DNA of 5,458 nucleotides. It comes from JAZFYD01 sp036443405. GTDB lineage: Bacteria > Planctomycetota > PLA2. The position numbers and the translations under genes are program-made. The DNA lies in contig JAZFYD010000080.1 in NCBI GenBank assembly GCA_036443405.1, forward strand, positions 1-5,458, read 5' to 3'. Positions 1 to 5,458 of this stretch are shown piece by piece; positions within the stretch are counted from its first letter, which is position 1, and the number at the start of each line of letters is the position of its first letter. The notes under the pieces are model-generated. The model worked only from the letters and a program-made list of their open reading frames with translations, had not been told where the DNA came from and did not search any database.

Positions 1-192
1 TACGGCGCGAACCTCGCAACGGAACTTGGCCCGCTCGCAACCTGGATCGGTCTGTTTTGGGCCGCGCGAGTCGGCGTGCAGATTTTCTACTACAGCCCCT
101 CCCACTGGCGTGGCCGAGGTCGCGAGACGCTTGCGCATTGCGTCTTGCTCCTTGTCTACGGGGCGATGAGCGCGACGTATCTGTTGGTCTGA
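1..192 (+). CDS. C-terminal end of an integral membrane protein, function unknown (5' partial)
   Basis: The frame is open from the first base and ends at TGA (190-192), giving 63 residues; the start lies before the window. Two hydrophobic stretches are visible: residues about 5-24 (with the run GLFWAARVGVQIFYY) and residues about 44-63 (LAHCVLLLVYGAMSATYLLV), the second running to the very C-terminus. They are joined by a short polar, basic loop containing SHWRGRGRE. This looks like the last two membrane helices of a polytopic inner-membrane protein. I do not recognise the family, and no catalytic motif can be seen in this fragment. The gene converges on the large minus-strand gene, so the two share the gap between them but not an operon. 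That it is coding is fairly sure, from the clean frame, coherent transmembrane pattern and stop just before the inverted repeats. Its function is unknown. Confidence 0.75.
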   Translation, partial: YGANLATELGPLATWIGLFWAARVGVQIFYYSPSHWRGRGRETLAHCVLLLVYGAMSATYLLV

Positions 193-204
193 CAGTCACA
201 AGGA

Positions 205-227
205 CGACGGCTCCTGGCCGGCCGTCG
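205..227. terminator. 7-bp inverted repeat just after the first gene (possible terminator hairpin)
   Basis: CGACGGC (205-211) pairs perfectly with GCCGTCG (221-227) around a 9-base loop. It starts 12 bases after the stop codon of the plus-strand gene. No T-run follows on either strand, so it is not a textbook intrinsic terminator. It may help the stronger hairpin downstream, or protect the 3' end of the mRNA. Confidence 0.35.
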
Positions 228-262
228 GTGTGTGGGGAGGTTGTGGTGCGCCAGGTGTACGC

Positions 263-300
263 CACCGCCATGTTGACGATGGCGGTGCAGGCTCCATTTT
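263..300 (+). terminator. Putative intrinsic terminator for the upstream membrane-protein gene
   Basis: CACCGCCAT (263-271) and ATGGCGGTG (279-287) form a perfect 9-bp GC-rich stem with a 7-base loop (gttgacg). On the plus strand a run of four T follows at 297-300, nine bases after the stem. This is the strongest hairpin in the gap. The T-run is short and set back, so efficiency as a rho-independent terminator is uncertain. On the minus strand the same stem forms but no T-run follows. Confidence 0.45.
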
Positions 301-309
301 GCGCGACTC

Positions 310-349
310 GCCGGCTTTGACGCCGCACGGCGACACATCGCCAGCCGGC
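310..349 (-). terminator. Nested inverted repeat at the 3' end of the AsmA-like gene
   Basis: GCCGGCT (310-316) pairs with AGCCGGC (343-349), and inside it GGCGA (329-333) pairs with TCGCC (338-342) around a 4-base loop, the inner stem lying directly against the outer one. On the minus strand this structure begins within the TAG stop codon of the 1461-residue gene, so it would fold as the ribosome finishes. No T-run follows on the minus strand, so it is a candidate 3'-end stabilising or pausing structure rather than a confident terminator. Confidence 0.35.
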
Positions 350-3300
350 TACCGCTTCCGCTTCTCTTTCTTCCACGGCAACGGGTCGGCGGTCGCGTCC
401 AGCGGCGGCGGGCCTTCAAACGTGTTGCGCAGCAGCTTGCCCAGTGCGTTCCCGGCGAGTTTGCGTGCGAAGGCGGGGAGGTTGCGCAGCGCTTCGTCCT
501 TCGCGCGGATCGCGGCGAGACTGGCGACGGCGCGCCCAGTATCGATTTTCGGATTGGCCAGCGGGCCGCGCACATCGATGCGCAGCGTGTCGGCGCTGTC
601 CACGCCCTTGATCTTCAGTATCTCCCGCAGCGTGTCGGGCATGACACCGAGCGTCATGTCGACCCGCTCCTTCACGAGATCCGCGCTGCCCCAGGTCGAG
701 AAGTGGTAGCGGTGCTCCAACTGCACATCGAGCCGCCGGAGGTACTCGACCTTCCCCTTCTTGAGCGAAACCTCAACAGGCGTAAACCAACCCACCGTCT
801 TGTCCGGCAACTTCGAACCCGCGAGTTGCTGGATGACACGTACCAGCTGCTGGTTCTCCATCGTCACCTTGCCCAGATCGAGCATCGCGTACGGCACCCT
901 CACCTTCGCGAGTTCGAACTCGCGGGGAATCCGGAAGCCCTTCTTCTTGATCAGAAACCGGATAGGCGCTTCCGTCGCGACGATCCCCTGAAACAGCGGC
1001 CCAAGTTTCGGGAGAACCTTGTCACCGAGCGCCTTGGAATGCCGGAGCTTTGCTCGGATCGGCTTGTCCAGCACCACGAAACGCGGCCTCAATTTCGCGG
1101 CGATGGTTCCGTCGAGGTTCCCCGACGAGAGTTCGAAGCCGACCGGGCCCCGGCCCCGCGTGATGTGTGCTTTGAACTTGCCGCTGGCCGAGTCGCCCAA
1201 CACGGCCCACATGTAGCCGTCGAGGTTCATCACCGCGTCGAACTTCTGCACCGGAAGCTCTTCGACGAAAAGGTCCGCCTGCACCTCGAGTTGTTGCTCC
1301 TCGAACACGACCGGCTCGCCTTTTTCGCCGAGATACGTCACGACGAGCTTGCCGTGCACGCGCCCGGGTTTCGCCCCGCCTTCCAGACTTCCGTCCAGGC
1401 CGATCGTCACCGGCTTGCGCACTCCATCCGAGGAGACGTCGAGCTCAAGCGCGCGGACGACGAACTCCTGGTCCTTGTCGCCGCGAAGGCGGAGCTCGGG
1501 AATCTGCGCCCGCGCCCGCAGCACGGCGTCGGTAGGCGACTCGGCCTCGGCCGCGAGGGAGAAGTGGTTCACGGCCACTTGCAGCACCGCGGGCGCTGCA
1601 AGTCGCGTCTTCGAATTCGGCGACAGCTTGCGCAGCGCGTCGGGCGTCAACGTCCACTTCAGCGTCGCCGGTTTCGCCAGGCGCCACTGACCGTCTCCCA
1701 CGATCTGCGCGGTGAGTTCGAGCAACTCGGATTCCACAACCAGCGACGCGTCGCCGCGACCCGCGCGCCAGCCCTCGGGCATGTTCGCCTTCGCGGTGAG
1801 GTCCGCGGTCGAACCGACACACGCCGGCCCGATGTCGCCGAGCAGGCCGGTCGGGAATGAAACCGCGCGCGCGGACAACACGATCGCGGCGTCGGCGCTG
1901 GGAGCCGACGCTGTGGCCTCGACATTCAGGTCGCCATCGCCGAGCTTCCCGCTCAGTATCGCCGTGACCTTTTTCGCCAGGCCGCCCTTCAAGCTCAAGT
2001 CGCGCAATGTGACGTCGCGATCCTCGATGTGCACCCGCGCTTCCGGCACGGTCAGCTGAACGGATGCCTCGCCATCCCTCCAGTCCCCGGCGCGCGGCAT
2101 GCGCAACGAGTCGATGACGGCGCTGACCTTGAGCGGACCGCGAAGCCACTCGTGGGGCACCCCGAGCTGTCGGAGCAAGTCCGGCCGCACGTCGAGATCC
2201 AGCCGCGCCGGCTCGCGCAGCTTGTAGGACTCGTCGTCCAGATCCACCGCGAGAGCGAGCGCGAGACGATCGGCCGCCTTCATTCCGAGCTTCACCGAAT
2301 TCCGATCGCCGGCGGCCTTGACGCTGACCGGCGCGCCCAAGGACACCCGCGAAGACGTCAAGGATGTTTCGGCCGTGAACTTCGCCACCGCGAGCGACTT
2401 GCCGTCGAGTTTGAGGCTTGTGTCCTTGAGACTCACGGTGCCGGCTTTGGGCACGTCATCGACGTGCACCGGGCCGAGAGAGATCACAGCGCGCGCCGAT
2501 GCGTCCTCGAGGGAGAACGTCCCGTCTGCGGGCCCTTCGAACGCTTGGAGATCAAGCACCACCTCGACAGGTTCGCGAAGACGCGGGGACGGGCCACTCG
2601 CGTCGTCCGGTCCGGCCAGGAATCGCGATGCGATCTTCGGCGTGAGGGAGTAACTCACGCGCCCCGGTTCGCGAAGACGCACGCGATTGTTGGAAACGAG
2701 CATCGCCAGCACGAGGTTCAGCACCTCCGAACGCAACCCGACATCGAGCTTCGCGTCGTCGCCCTTGCCGTCAAGCGTCAGGTGGCCGTTCAGCACCTGG
2801 CCCAGCGCCGGGTCGAAACGGCCGACGGCCAGGCGTTCGATGTCCAACCGCACCCGCCCACGCGCGTTTGCGAGTTGCAGCCTTCCCGACTCATCCCAAA
2901 GATCCGCCAGATTTCCGCCGAGGCCGACGCGCCCCTCGTCGATGCGGCATTCGGCGCTCACGCTCAACCCGCGCGCGAGCGACTCGGAGTCGATCTCGAC
3001 GTTCGCGCCCTTGAGTTCGATCGCCTCCGCGCCACGCATGCGCGCGGCTCCGACGGTTAGCTTCGCTTGCACGGACATCGCGCCCGGATCGAACCCTGTG
3101 AGCTTCCCGGTGAACGATGCAATGTCGAGTCGAAGCGGAAGATCCTGATCCAGACCGAGGGCGGGCACCAACCCCGGCGCCATCGTGTAGTCGAGGACAA
3201 CGTTTTCGGCGTGAAACGTTTTGTGTTCAAGATCAACAACCAGCGGCGCGGCGAGTTTCAACCGCTTCGCATCGATGCTCAGATCGATGTGCCGCCGGTT

Positions 3301-4734
3301 TCTCCCCTCGCTCCTGATGTTCCCCTCGAGGTTGAGTTGCGGGCCAAGCGCATCGACCAGCAGTCCACGACGCCCGGTGAAGCTCTCGACAACACGGTCC
3401 ATGCGGGCCAACGGCAGGTTCTTGATGCTCGCCTGCAATTGGGCGTCGGACGCCGAGCGCGCAAGGCCCTCGATGGCGACAACGCCCTCTGCGATGCGGC
3501 CGTGTACTGCGAGCGTCGCTCTCTCGGCCGCTGCGTCTTTGCGGACCGACGCCGACCAGCCCTTCCAACCCAGCGACTCTGCGACACCGGCAATCATGAC
3601 GTCCACGCGGCCGTCAGCGATCGCCGCTCGCGCATCGAGTTCGTTCACCGAACCGCCAAGCGGCATGTCGAGGGTTGCGACATCCACGGACAGGCGGACG
3701 TCTCCCGCGAGCGCGACGTCCGTCTCCCCGGCGGCGACGGCGCGCAGTTGCGCCGGCGTGAGGTCATATTGCAACCGCGCCTTTTCGACGCGCAATCGCG
3801 TCGGCTCCCCTTTCGAGACCTCGAATCCTCCGGGGGCTTTCAGCGTGAACCGCGGCGATTTCGCATCGATCAGAAACGTCGCTCCGCTTTTTGATGTCTG
3901 CACGGCGACGCCCAGATGGACCTTCGACCCGAGCCACTGGCGCAGTTTGCCCACGGACGCCTCGATGGCGCCGGTCCCCTCCGCGAGGTCGACATCGATC
4001 GAAAGATCCAGCTTGGCGCCGGACGCGCGCAGGCGGCCCTGGGGGTCGAAGCCGTCGAGGCGCGCTTTGAGACTTGCGGTTTGTTGGTCCAGGGTCCCGG
4101 TCAGTTCGAAGTCGATCGGCGCCCCGATCTTCTCCAACCGCAGTGTGCCGGCGACATCGGTGAATTGCAGTGGTTTCTCCATCGCGGGCCCGCTCAACGA
4201 AACGCGCGCATCGCGTAACTCGATGTCCGCTTTGAGCGAGGCGGGCAACTCGACGACGAGGTCGCGCAACAGCTTCGGCAGGTCGATGGGCTCGGATTCC
4301 TCGTCGTCTTCCGTGGCCGCCGCGATCGCGCCGACGAGATTGAGCCGGCCCTCGTCGTCAAGAGTGAGGTCGAGTACCAGTCCCTCGATCAGGATGCGGC
4401 CGGTCCCGAATTCGCCCCGGAGGATCTGCGCGAGCGTGACGTCGGCGGTGAGCAGGCGCAGGTGCGCGATCGTGCCGCCGGCGGCGTCCTCGAGGCGAAG
4501 CGACTCCAGGGTCTGGCCTTCGGTCCAGTTGAGCTTCAGCCCCGAGGCTGCGAGGCGCCCGGGGATGGAGTCGTTGATGCGACCGAGCAACCACGTCCGG
4601 CCCGAGTCCGATGAGAGCCACGCCGGCAGGAACATTCCGAACGCGACGAGCAGCACCGCGCACAAGGCGCCCCCGATGAGCGTCCAGCGCAACCAGCGCC
4701 TCCGGCGCCGCGGGCTTGTTTGTTGTTGTTCCAT
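349..4734 (-). CDS. Giant AsmA/TamB-like membrane-anchored envelope protein (putative inter-membrane lipid transport)
   Basis: A complete 1461-residue gene with ATG at 4734-4732 and TAG at 351-349. Residues 9-17 are strongly basic (RRRRRWLRW) and are followed by one hydrophobic segment (about 14-40, containing TLIGGALCAVLLVAFGMFLPAWL), so it should be anchored in the inner membrane with the rest in the periplasm. The remainder alternates short polar and hydrophobic residues, as expected for long beta-sheets, with many LxLDV/LRLD strands and no enzyme motif. A module marked by L-x-x-P, LTPxxL and a following hydrophobic strand recurs along the chain (separate entry). Residues about 1319-1398 resemble the C-terminal region of AsmA-family proteins, ending with the typical 'V-x-G-x-L-x-N-P-K-I-D' strand (VRGPLANPKID, 1388-1398). 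A predicted amphipathic helix (about 1401-1440) and a basic tail (1455-1461) follow. An acidic run EDDEESE lies at 142-148. Known AsmA, TamB and YhdP proteins form repeating beta-grooves that move phospholipid between membranes; that role is inferred here. The N-terminal charge pattern supports this start, although no Shine-Dalgarno site precedes it. Family assignment is confident at superfamily level only. Confidence 0.85.
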   Translation of the reverse strand: MEQQQTSPRRRRRWLRWTLIGGALCAVLLVAFGMFLPAWLSSDSGRTWLLGRINDSIPGRLAASGLKLNWTEGQTLESLRLEDAAGGTIAHLRLLTADVTLAQILRGEFGTGRILIEGLVLDLTLDDEGRLNLVGAIAAATEDDEESEPIDLPKLLRDLVVELPASLKADIELRDARVSLSGPAMEKPLQFTDVAGTLRLEKIGAPIDFELTGTLDQQTASLKARLDGFDPQGRLRASGAKLDLSIDVDLAEGTGAIEASVGKLRQWLGSKVHLGVAVQTSKSGATFLIDAKSPRFTLKAPGGFEVSKGEPTRLRVEKARLQYDLTPAQLRAVAAGETDVALAGDVRLSVDVATLDMPLGGSVNELDARAAIADGRVDVMIAGVAESLGWKGWSASVRKDAAAERATLAVHGRIAEGVVAIEGLARSASDAQLQASIKNLPLARMDRVVESFTGRRGLLVDALGPQLNLEGNIRSEGRNRRHIDLSIDAKRLKLAAPLVVDLEHKTFHAENVVLDYTMAPGLVPALGLDQDLPLRLDIASFTGKLTGFDPGAMSVQAKLTVGAARMRGAEAIELKGANVEIDSESLARGLSVSAECRIDEGRVGLGGNLADLWDESGRLQLANARGRVRLDIERLAVGRFDPALGQVLNGHLTLDGKGDDAKLDVGLRSEVLNLVLAMLVSNNRVRLREPGRVSYSLTPKIASRFLAGPDDASGPSPRLREPVEVVLDLQAFEGPADGTFSLEDASARAVISLGPVHVDDVPKAGTVSLKDTSLKLDGKSLAVAKFTAETSLTSSRVSLGAPVSVKAAGDRNSVKLGMKAADRLALALAVDLDDESYKLREPARLDLDVRPDLLRQLGVPHEWLRGPLKVSAVIDSLRMPRAGDWRDGEASVQLTVPEARVHIEDRDVTLRDLSLKGGLAKKVTAILSGKLGDGDLNVEATASAPSADAAIVLSARAVSFPTGLLGDIGPACVGSTADLTAKANMPEGWRAGRGDASLVVESELLELTAQIVGDGQWRLAKPATLKWTLTPDALRKLSPNSKTRLAAPAVLQVAVNHFSLAAEAESPTDAVLRARAQIPELRLRGDKDQEFVVRALELDVSSDGVRKPVTIGLDGSLEGGAKPGRVHGKLVVTYLGEKGEPVVFEEQQLEVQADLFVEELPVQKFDAVMNLDGYMWAVLGDSASGKFKAHITRGRGPVGFELSSGNLDGTIAAKLRPRFVVLDKPIRAKLRHSKALGDKVLPKLGPLFQGIVATEAPIRFLIKKKGFRIPREFELAKVRVPYAMLDLGKVTMENQQLVRVIQQLAGSKLPDKTVGWFTPVEVSLKKGKVEYLRRLDVQLEHRYHFSTWGSADLVKERVDMTLGVMPDTLREILKIKGVDSADTLRIDVRGPLANPKIDTGRAVASLAAIRAKDEALRNLPAFARKLAGNALGKLLRNTFEGPPPLDATADPLPWKKEKRKR
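925..3798 (-). repeat. Degenerate module repeated about six times inside the AsmA-like protein
   Basis: This is a protein-level repeat, not a DNA repeat. The core is an L-x-x-P or related strand, then an aromatic or leucine strand ending in a conserved proline (LTPxxL type), 10-25 variable residues, then a second hydrophobic strand. Copies: residues 313-358 (QYDLTPAQLRAV; 3661-3798), 505-544 (LDYTMAPGLVPALG; 3103-3222), 685-735 (LREPGRVSYSLTP; 2530-2682), 837-880 (LREPARLDLDVRPDLLRQLG; 2095-2226), 1017-1060 (LAKPATLKWTLTPDALRKL; 1555-1686), and a weaker sixth at 1219-1270 (LDKPIRAKL then LPKLGPLFQG; 925-1080). The core prolines fall at residues 327, 520, 699, 851 and 1031, so the period is 193, 179, 152 and 180 residues. 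This suggests the protein grew by duplication of a unit of about 180 residues. Each copy could add a stretch of beta-groove. Confidence 0.6.
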
Positions 4735-4741
4735 CGCGCCA

Positions 4742-4747
4742 AGCCTA
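4742..4747 (-). promoter_or_regulatory. Possible -10 element of the AsmA-like gene
   Basis: On the minus strand TAGGCT (4747-4742) fits the TAnnnT pattern of a sigma-70-type -10 box and lies 7 bases before the ATG at 4734. Transcription would then begin at or next to the start codon. No good -35 hexamer is seen 16-18 bases upstream, and no Shine-Dalgarno sequence lies before the ATG. Only the hexamer and its spacing support this. Confidence 0.3.
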
Positions 4748-4825
4748 CCGCCAATCGGCAGTCTTCGCCCCGTAGGGATTCGACTCGCTCACCGATCCTC
4801 GTCGCGTGCATGTGCTGAGAGGGTG

Positions 4826-4831
4826 TATCCT
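4826..4831 (+). promoter_or_regulatory. Possible -10 element of the serine protease gene
   Basis: TATCCT matches the TAnnnT -10 pattern (four of six bases of TATAAT) and lies 7 bases before the GTG at 4839, the position expected if the transcript starts at or beside the start codon. No TTGACA-like -35 box stands 17 bases upstream (4803-4808 reads CGCGTG). The signal is short and could be chance, but the same spacing is seen at the divergent gene. Confidence 0.33.
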
Positions 4832-4838
4832 CCCCGCC

Positions 4839-5458
4839 GTGACACGCCGCAGGTTCCTTTTGATTGTCTTGATCTCCACAACGGTCGGCGTGATGACGGC
4901 GCGCTTTTACCGCGAGGAGCCCGTTGGCCGTGCCGCGTCCTATGACTCGACCACCGGTCTGGGCGAGACGGGTAATCGGGACGGCCAACTCCTCACGCTG
5001 CTCGATTACTTCGAGAGCGGTCGGCGCGCGGCCCGTGACTACCTGTCCAAGCAGCCTGCTCCCAATGGGGCGACGCTCCTGGACGTGGCGCAAGCTTGCG
5101 CGCTCGCCTGTGTGCGCGTGGAGACCGATGTCGCAACAAAAGACGGCGCGACGGCCAGGGCACACGGCAGCGGTGTCATCGTCGCGGACGGACGCTACGT
5201 CCTGACCGCCGGACACGCATTTCAGGAGGGGAAGATCGCTGTGCGCGTAATCCTGACGGACGGACGCACGCTCAAGGCCACCGTGGTCGCGGACGACTAC
5301 GACCAGTTCGACAAGACGGGCCGCGACTGGGCGGTCCTGAAACTCCGCGAGGACCGCCCCACGGATCTCGTTTCGTTGAAAATGGGCTCGGCCGAGGAAC
5401 ACGCCGCCGTGATCGGAATCGGCTATCCGGACGTCATTGGCATCAACGAGAACGGCCT
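4839..5458 (+). CDS. Exported trypsin/HtrA-type serine protease with Tat-like N-terminus (3' partial)
   Basis: GTG at 4839 opens a frame that runs off the window after 206 residues. The N-terminus reads TRRRFLL (residues 2-8), close to the twin-arginine export motif S/T-R-R-x-F-L-K except for Leu in place of Lys, followed by a hydrophobic core to about residue 21; it could be a Tat signal or an uncleaved anchor. A polar linker and helix-prone segment fills about 25-85. The protease domain starts near residue 86. HGSGVIV (109-115) and VLTAGHAF (121-128) form the classic first strands of the chymotrypsin fold, with His126 as catalytic base. DWAVLKL (163-169) supplies catalytic Asp163, 37 residues on, a normal spacing. 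IGIGYP (192-197) fits the strand leading towards the active-site serine, which lies beyond the window with any PDZ domain. The product should cleave proteins in the periplasm or at the membrane. Whether it is HtrA/Deg-like or another S1 member cannot be told. In-frame GTGs at 4806 and 4812 are alternative starts, but would bury the RR motif inside a longer leader. Confidence 0.82.
   Translation, partial: MTRRRFLLIVLISTTVGVMTARFYREEPVGRAASYDSTTGLGETGNRDGQLLTLLDYFESGRRAARDYLSKQPAPNGATLLDVAQACALACVRVETDVATKDGATARAHGSGVIVADGRYVLTAGHAFQEGKIAVRVILTDGRTLKATVVADDYDQFDKTGRDWAVLKLREDRPTDLVSLKMGSAEEHAAVIGIGYPDVIGINENG

Larger units (their letters stand above)
193..348. other. Convergent intergenic region with three inverted repeats
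   Basis: This gap separates the TGA of the upstream plus-strand gene from the TAG (351-349) of the large minus-strand gene. Reading frames across it give low-complexity, arginine-rich translations that fit no protein, and I see no gene in it. It contains three separate potential hairpins, at 205-227, 263-287 and 310-349, the last one overlapping the stop codon of the minus-strand gene. The most economical reading is a region that ends transcription arriving from both sides. Confidence 0.6.
4735..4838. promoter_or_regulatory. Divergent intergenic region carrying the 5' ends of two genes
   Basis: The AsmA-like gene leaves to the left and the serine protease gene to the right, so both promoters should lie in or near these 104 bases. 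I see no convincing -35/-10 pair and no strong operator-like palindrome. Each start codon has a TAnnnT hexamer 7 bases before it. A purine run (GAGAGGG, 4817-4823) precedes the protease start by 15 bases, longer than usual for a ribosome binding site. Confidence 0.6.

Noticed and set aside
156..709. Small open frames across the convergent gap (156-575 on -, 230-709 on +)
   Set aside because: They run across the inverted repeats and into the AsmA-like gene in other frames, and their translations are low-complexity and arginine-rich. No evidence of a real small gene.
703..1860. A 385-codon open frame on the + strand
   Set aside because: The translation is rich in Arg, His and Leu with no fold-like pattern and is wholly antisense to the AsmA-like gene; a shadow frame.
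2029..3060. A 343-codon open frame on the + strand
   Set aside because: It shows the same Arg/His-rich shadow composition, antisense to the AsmA-like repeat region, with no supporting start signals.
925..3798. Tandem DNA repeats or a CRISPR-like array underlying the periodic protein
   Set aside because: The recurring segments are similar only at the protein level and are spaced about 450-600 bases apart with variable sequence; no near-identical short repeats with regular spacers were seen.
3221..4945. A 574-codon open frame on the + strand, opposite the AsmA-like gene
   Set aside because: Its translation is serine/arginine/proline-rich with no recognisable domain, it lies antisense to a coherent 1461-residue protein, and it overlaps the start of the protease gene in another frame. 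Long antisense frames are expected in GC-rich coding DNA.
4536..5402. A 288-codon open frame on the - strand, antisense to the protease
   Set aside because: The plus strand here encodes clear catalytic His and Asp motifs of a serine protease. The minus-strand frame would span the divergent promoter region and overlap the start of the AsmA-like gene in another frame.

Overview
The window is GC-rich bacterial chromosomal DNA, densely coded on both strands, with no sign of mobile elements, RNA genes or CRISPR. It holds the end of one gene, one very long complete gene, and the beginning of another. The gene types (a giant membrane-anchored AsmA-like protein and an exported serine protease) point to a Gram-negative-type (diderm) bacterium. 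High GC, the absence of well-placed Shine-Dalgarno sequences and the style of the AsmA-like protein would fit a Planctomycetota (Phycisphaerae-like) or related lineage. That placement is an inference, not a reading from a marker gene.

Layout: (1) bases 1-192, + strand, the last 63 codons of an integral membrane protein of unknown function; (2) bases 193-348, a convergent intergenic gap with three inverted repeats, probably two-way transcription termination; (3) bases 349-4734, - strand, a complete 1461-residue AsmA/TamB-like (repeating beta-groove type) protein with one N-terminal membrane anchor; (4) bases 4735-4838, a 104-base divergent intergenic region that must hold the starts of two genes reading away from each other; (5) bases 4839 to the window end, + strand, the N-terminal 206 residues of a trypsin/HtrA-type serine protease with a Tat-like signal or anchor, cut off before its catalytic serine.

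The two larger products would both act outside the cytoplasm. The AsmA-like protein is a candidate for moving or organising lipid between the inner and outer membranes, and the protease could act in envelope protein quality control. Their shared divergent promoter region makes co-regulation possible but does not show it. The most useful observations are a degenerate module of about 150-200 residues recurring roughly six times along the AsmA-like protein, and a -10-like hexamer exactly 7 bases before each of the two divergent start codons, which hints at leaderless transcripts. I found no clear evidence of a novel multi-gene system.
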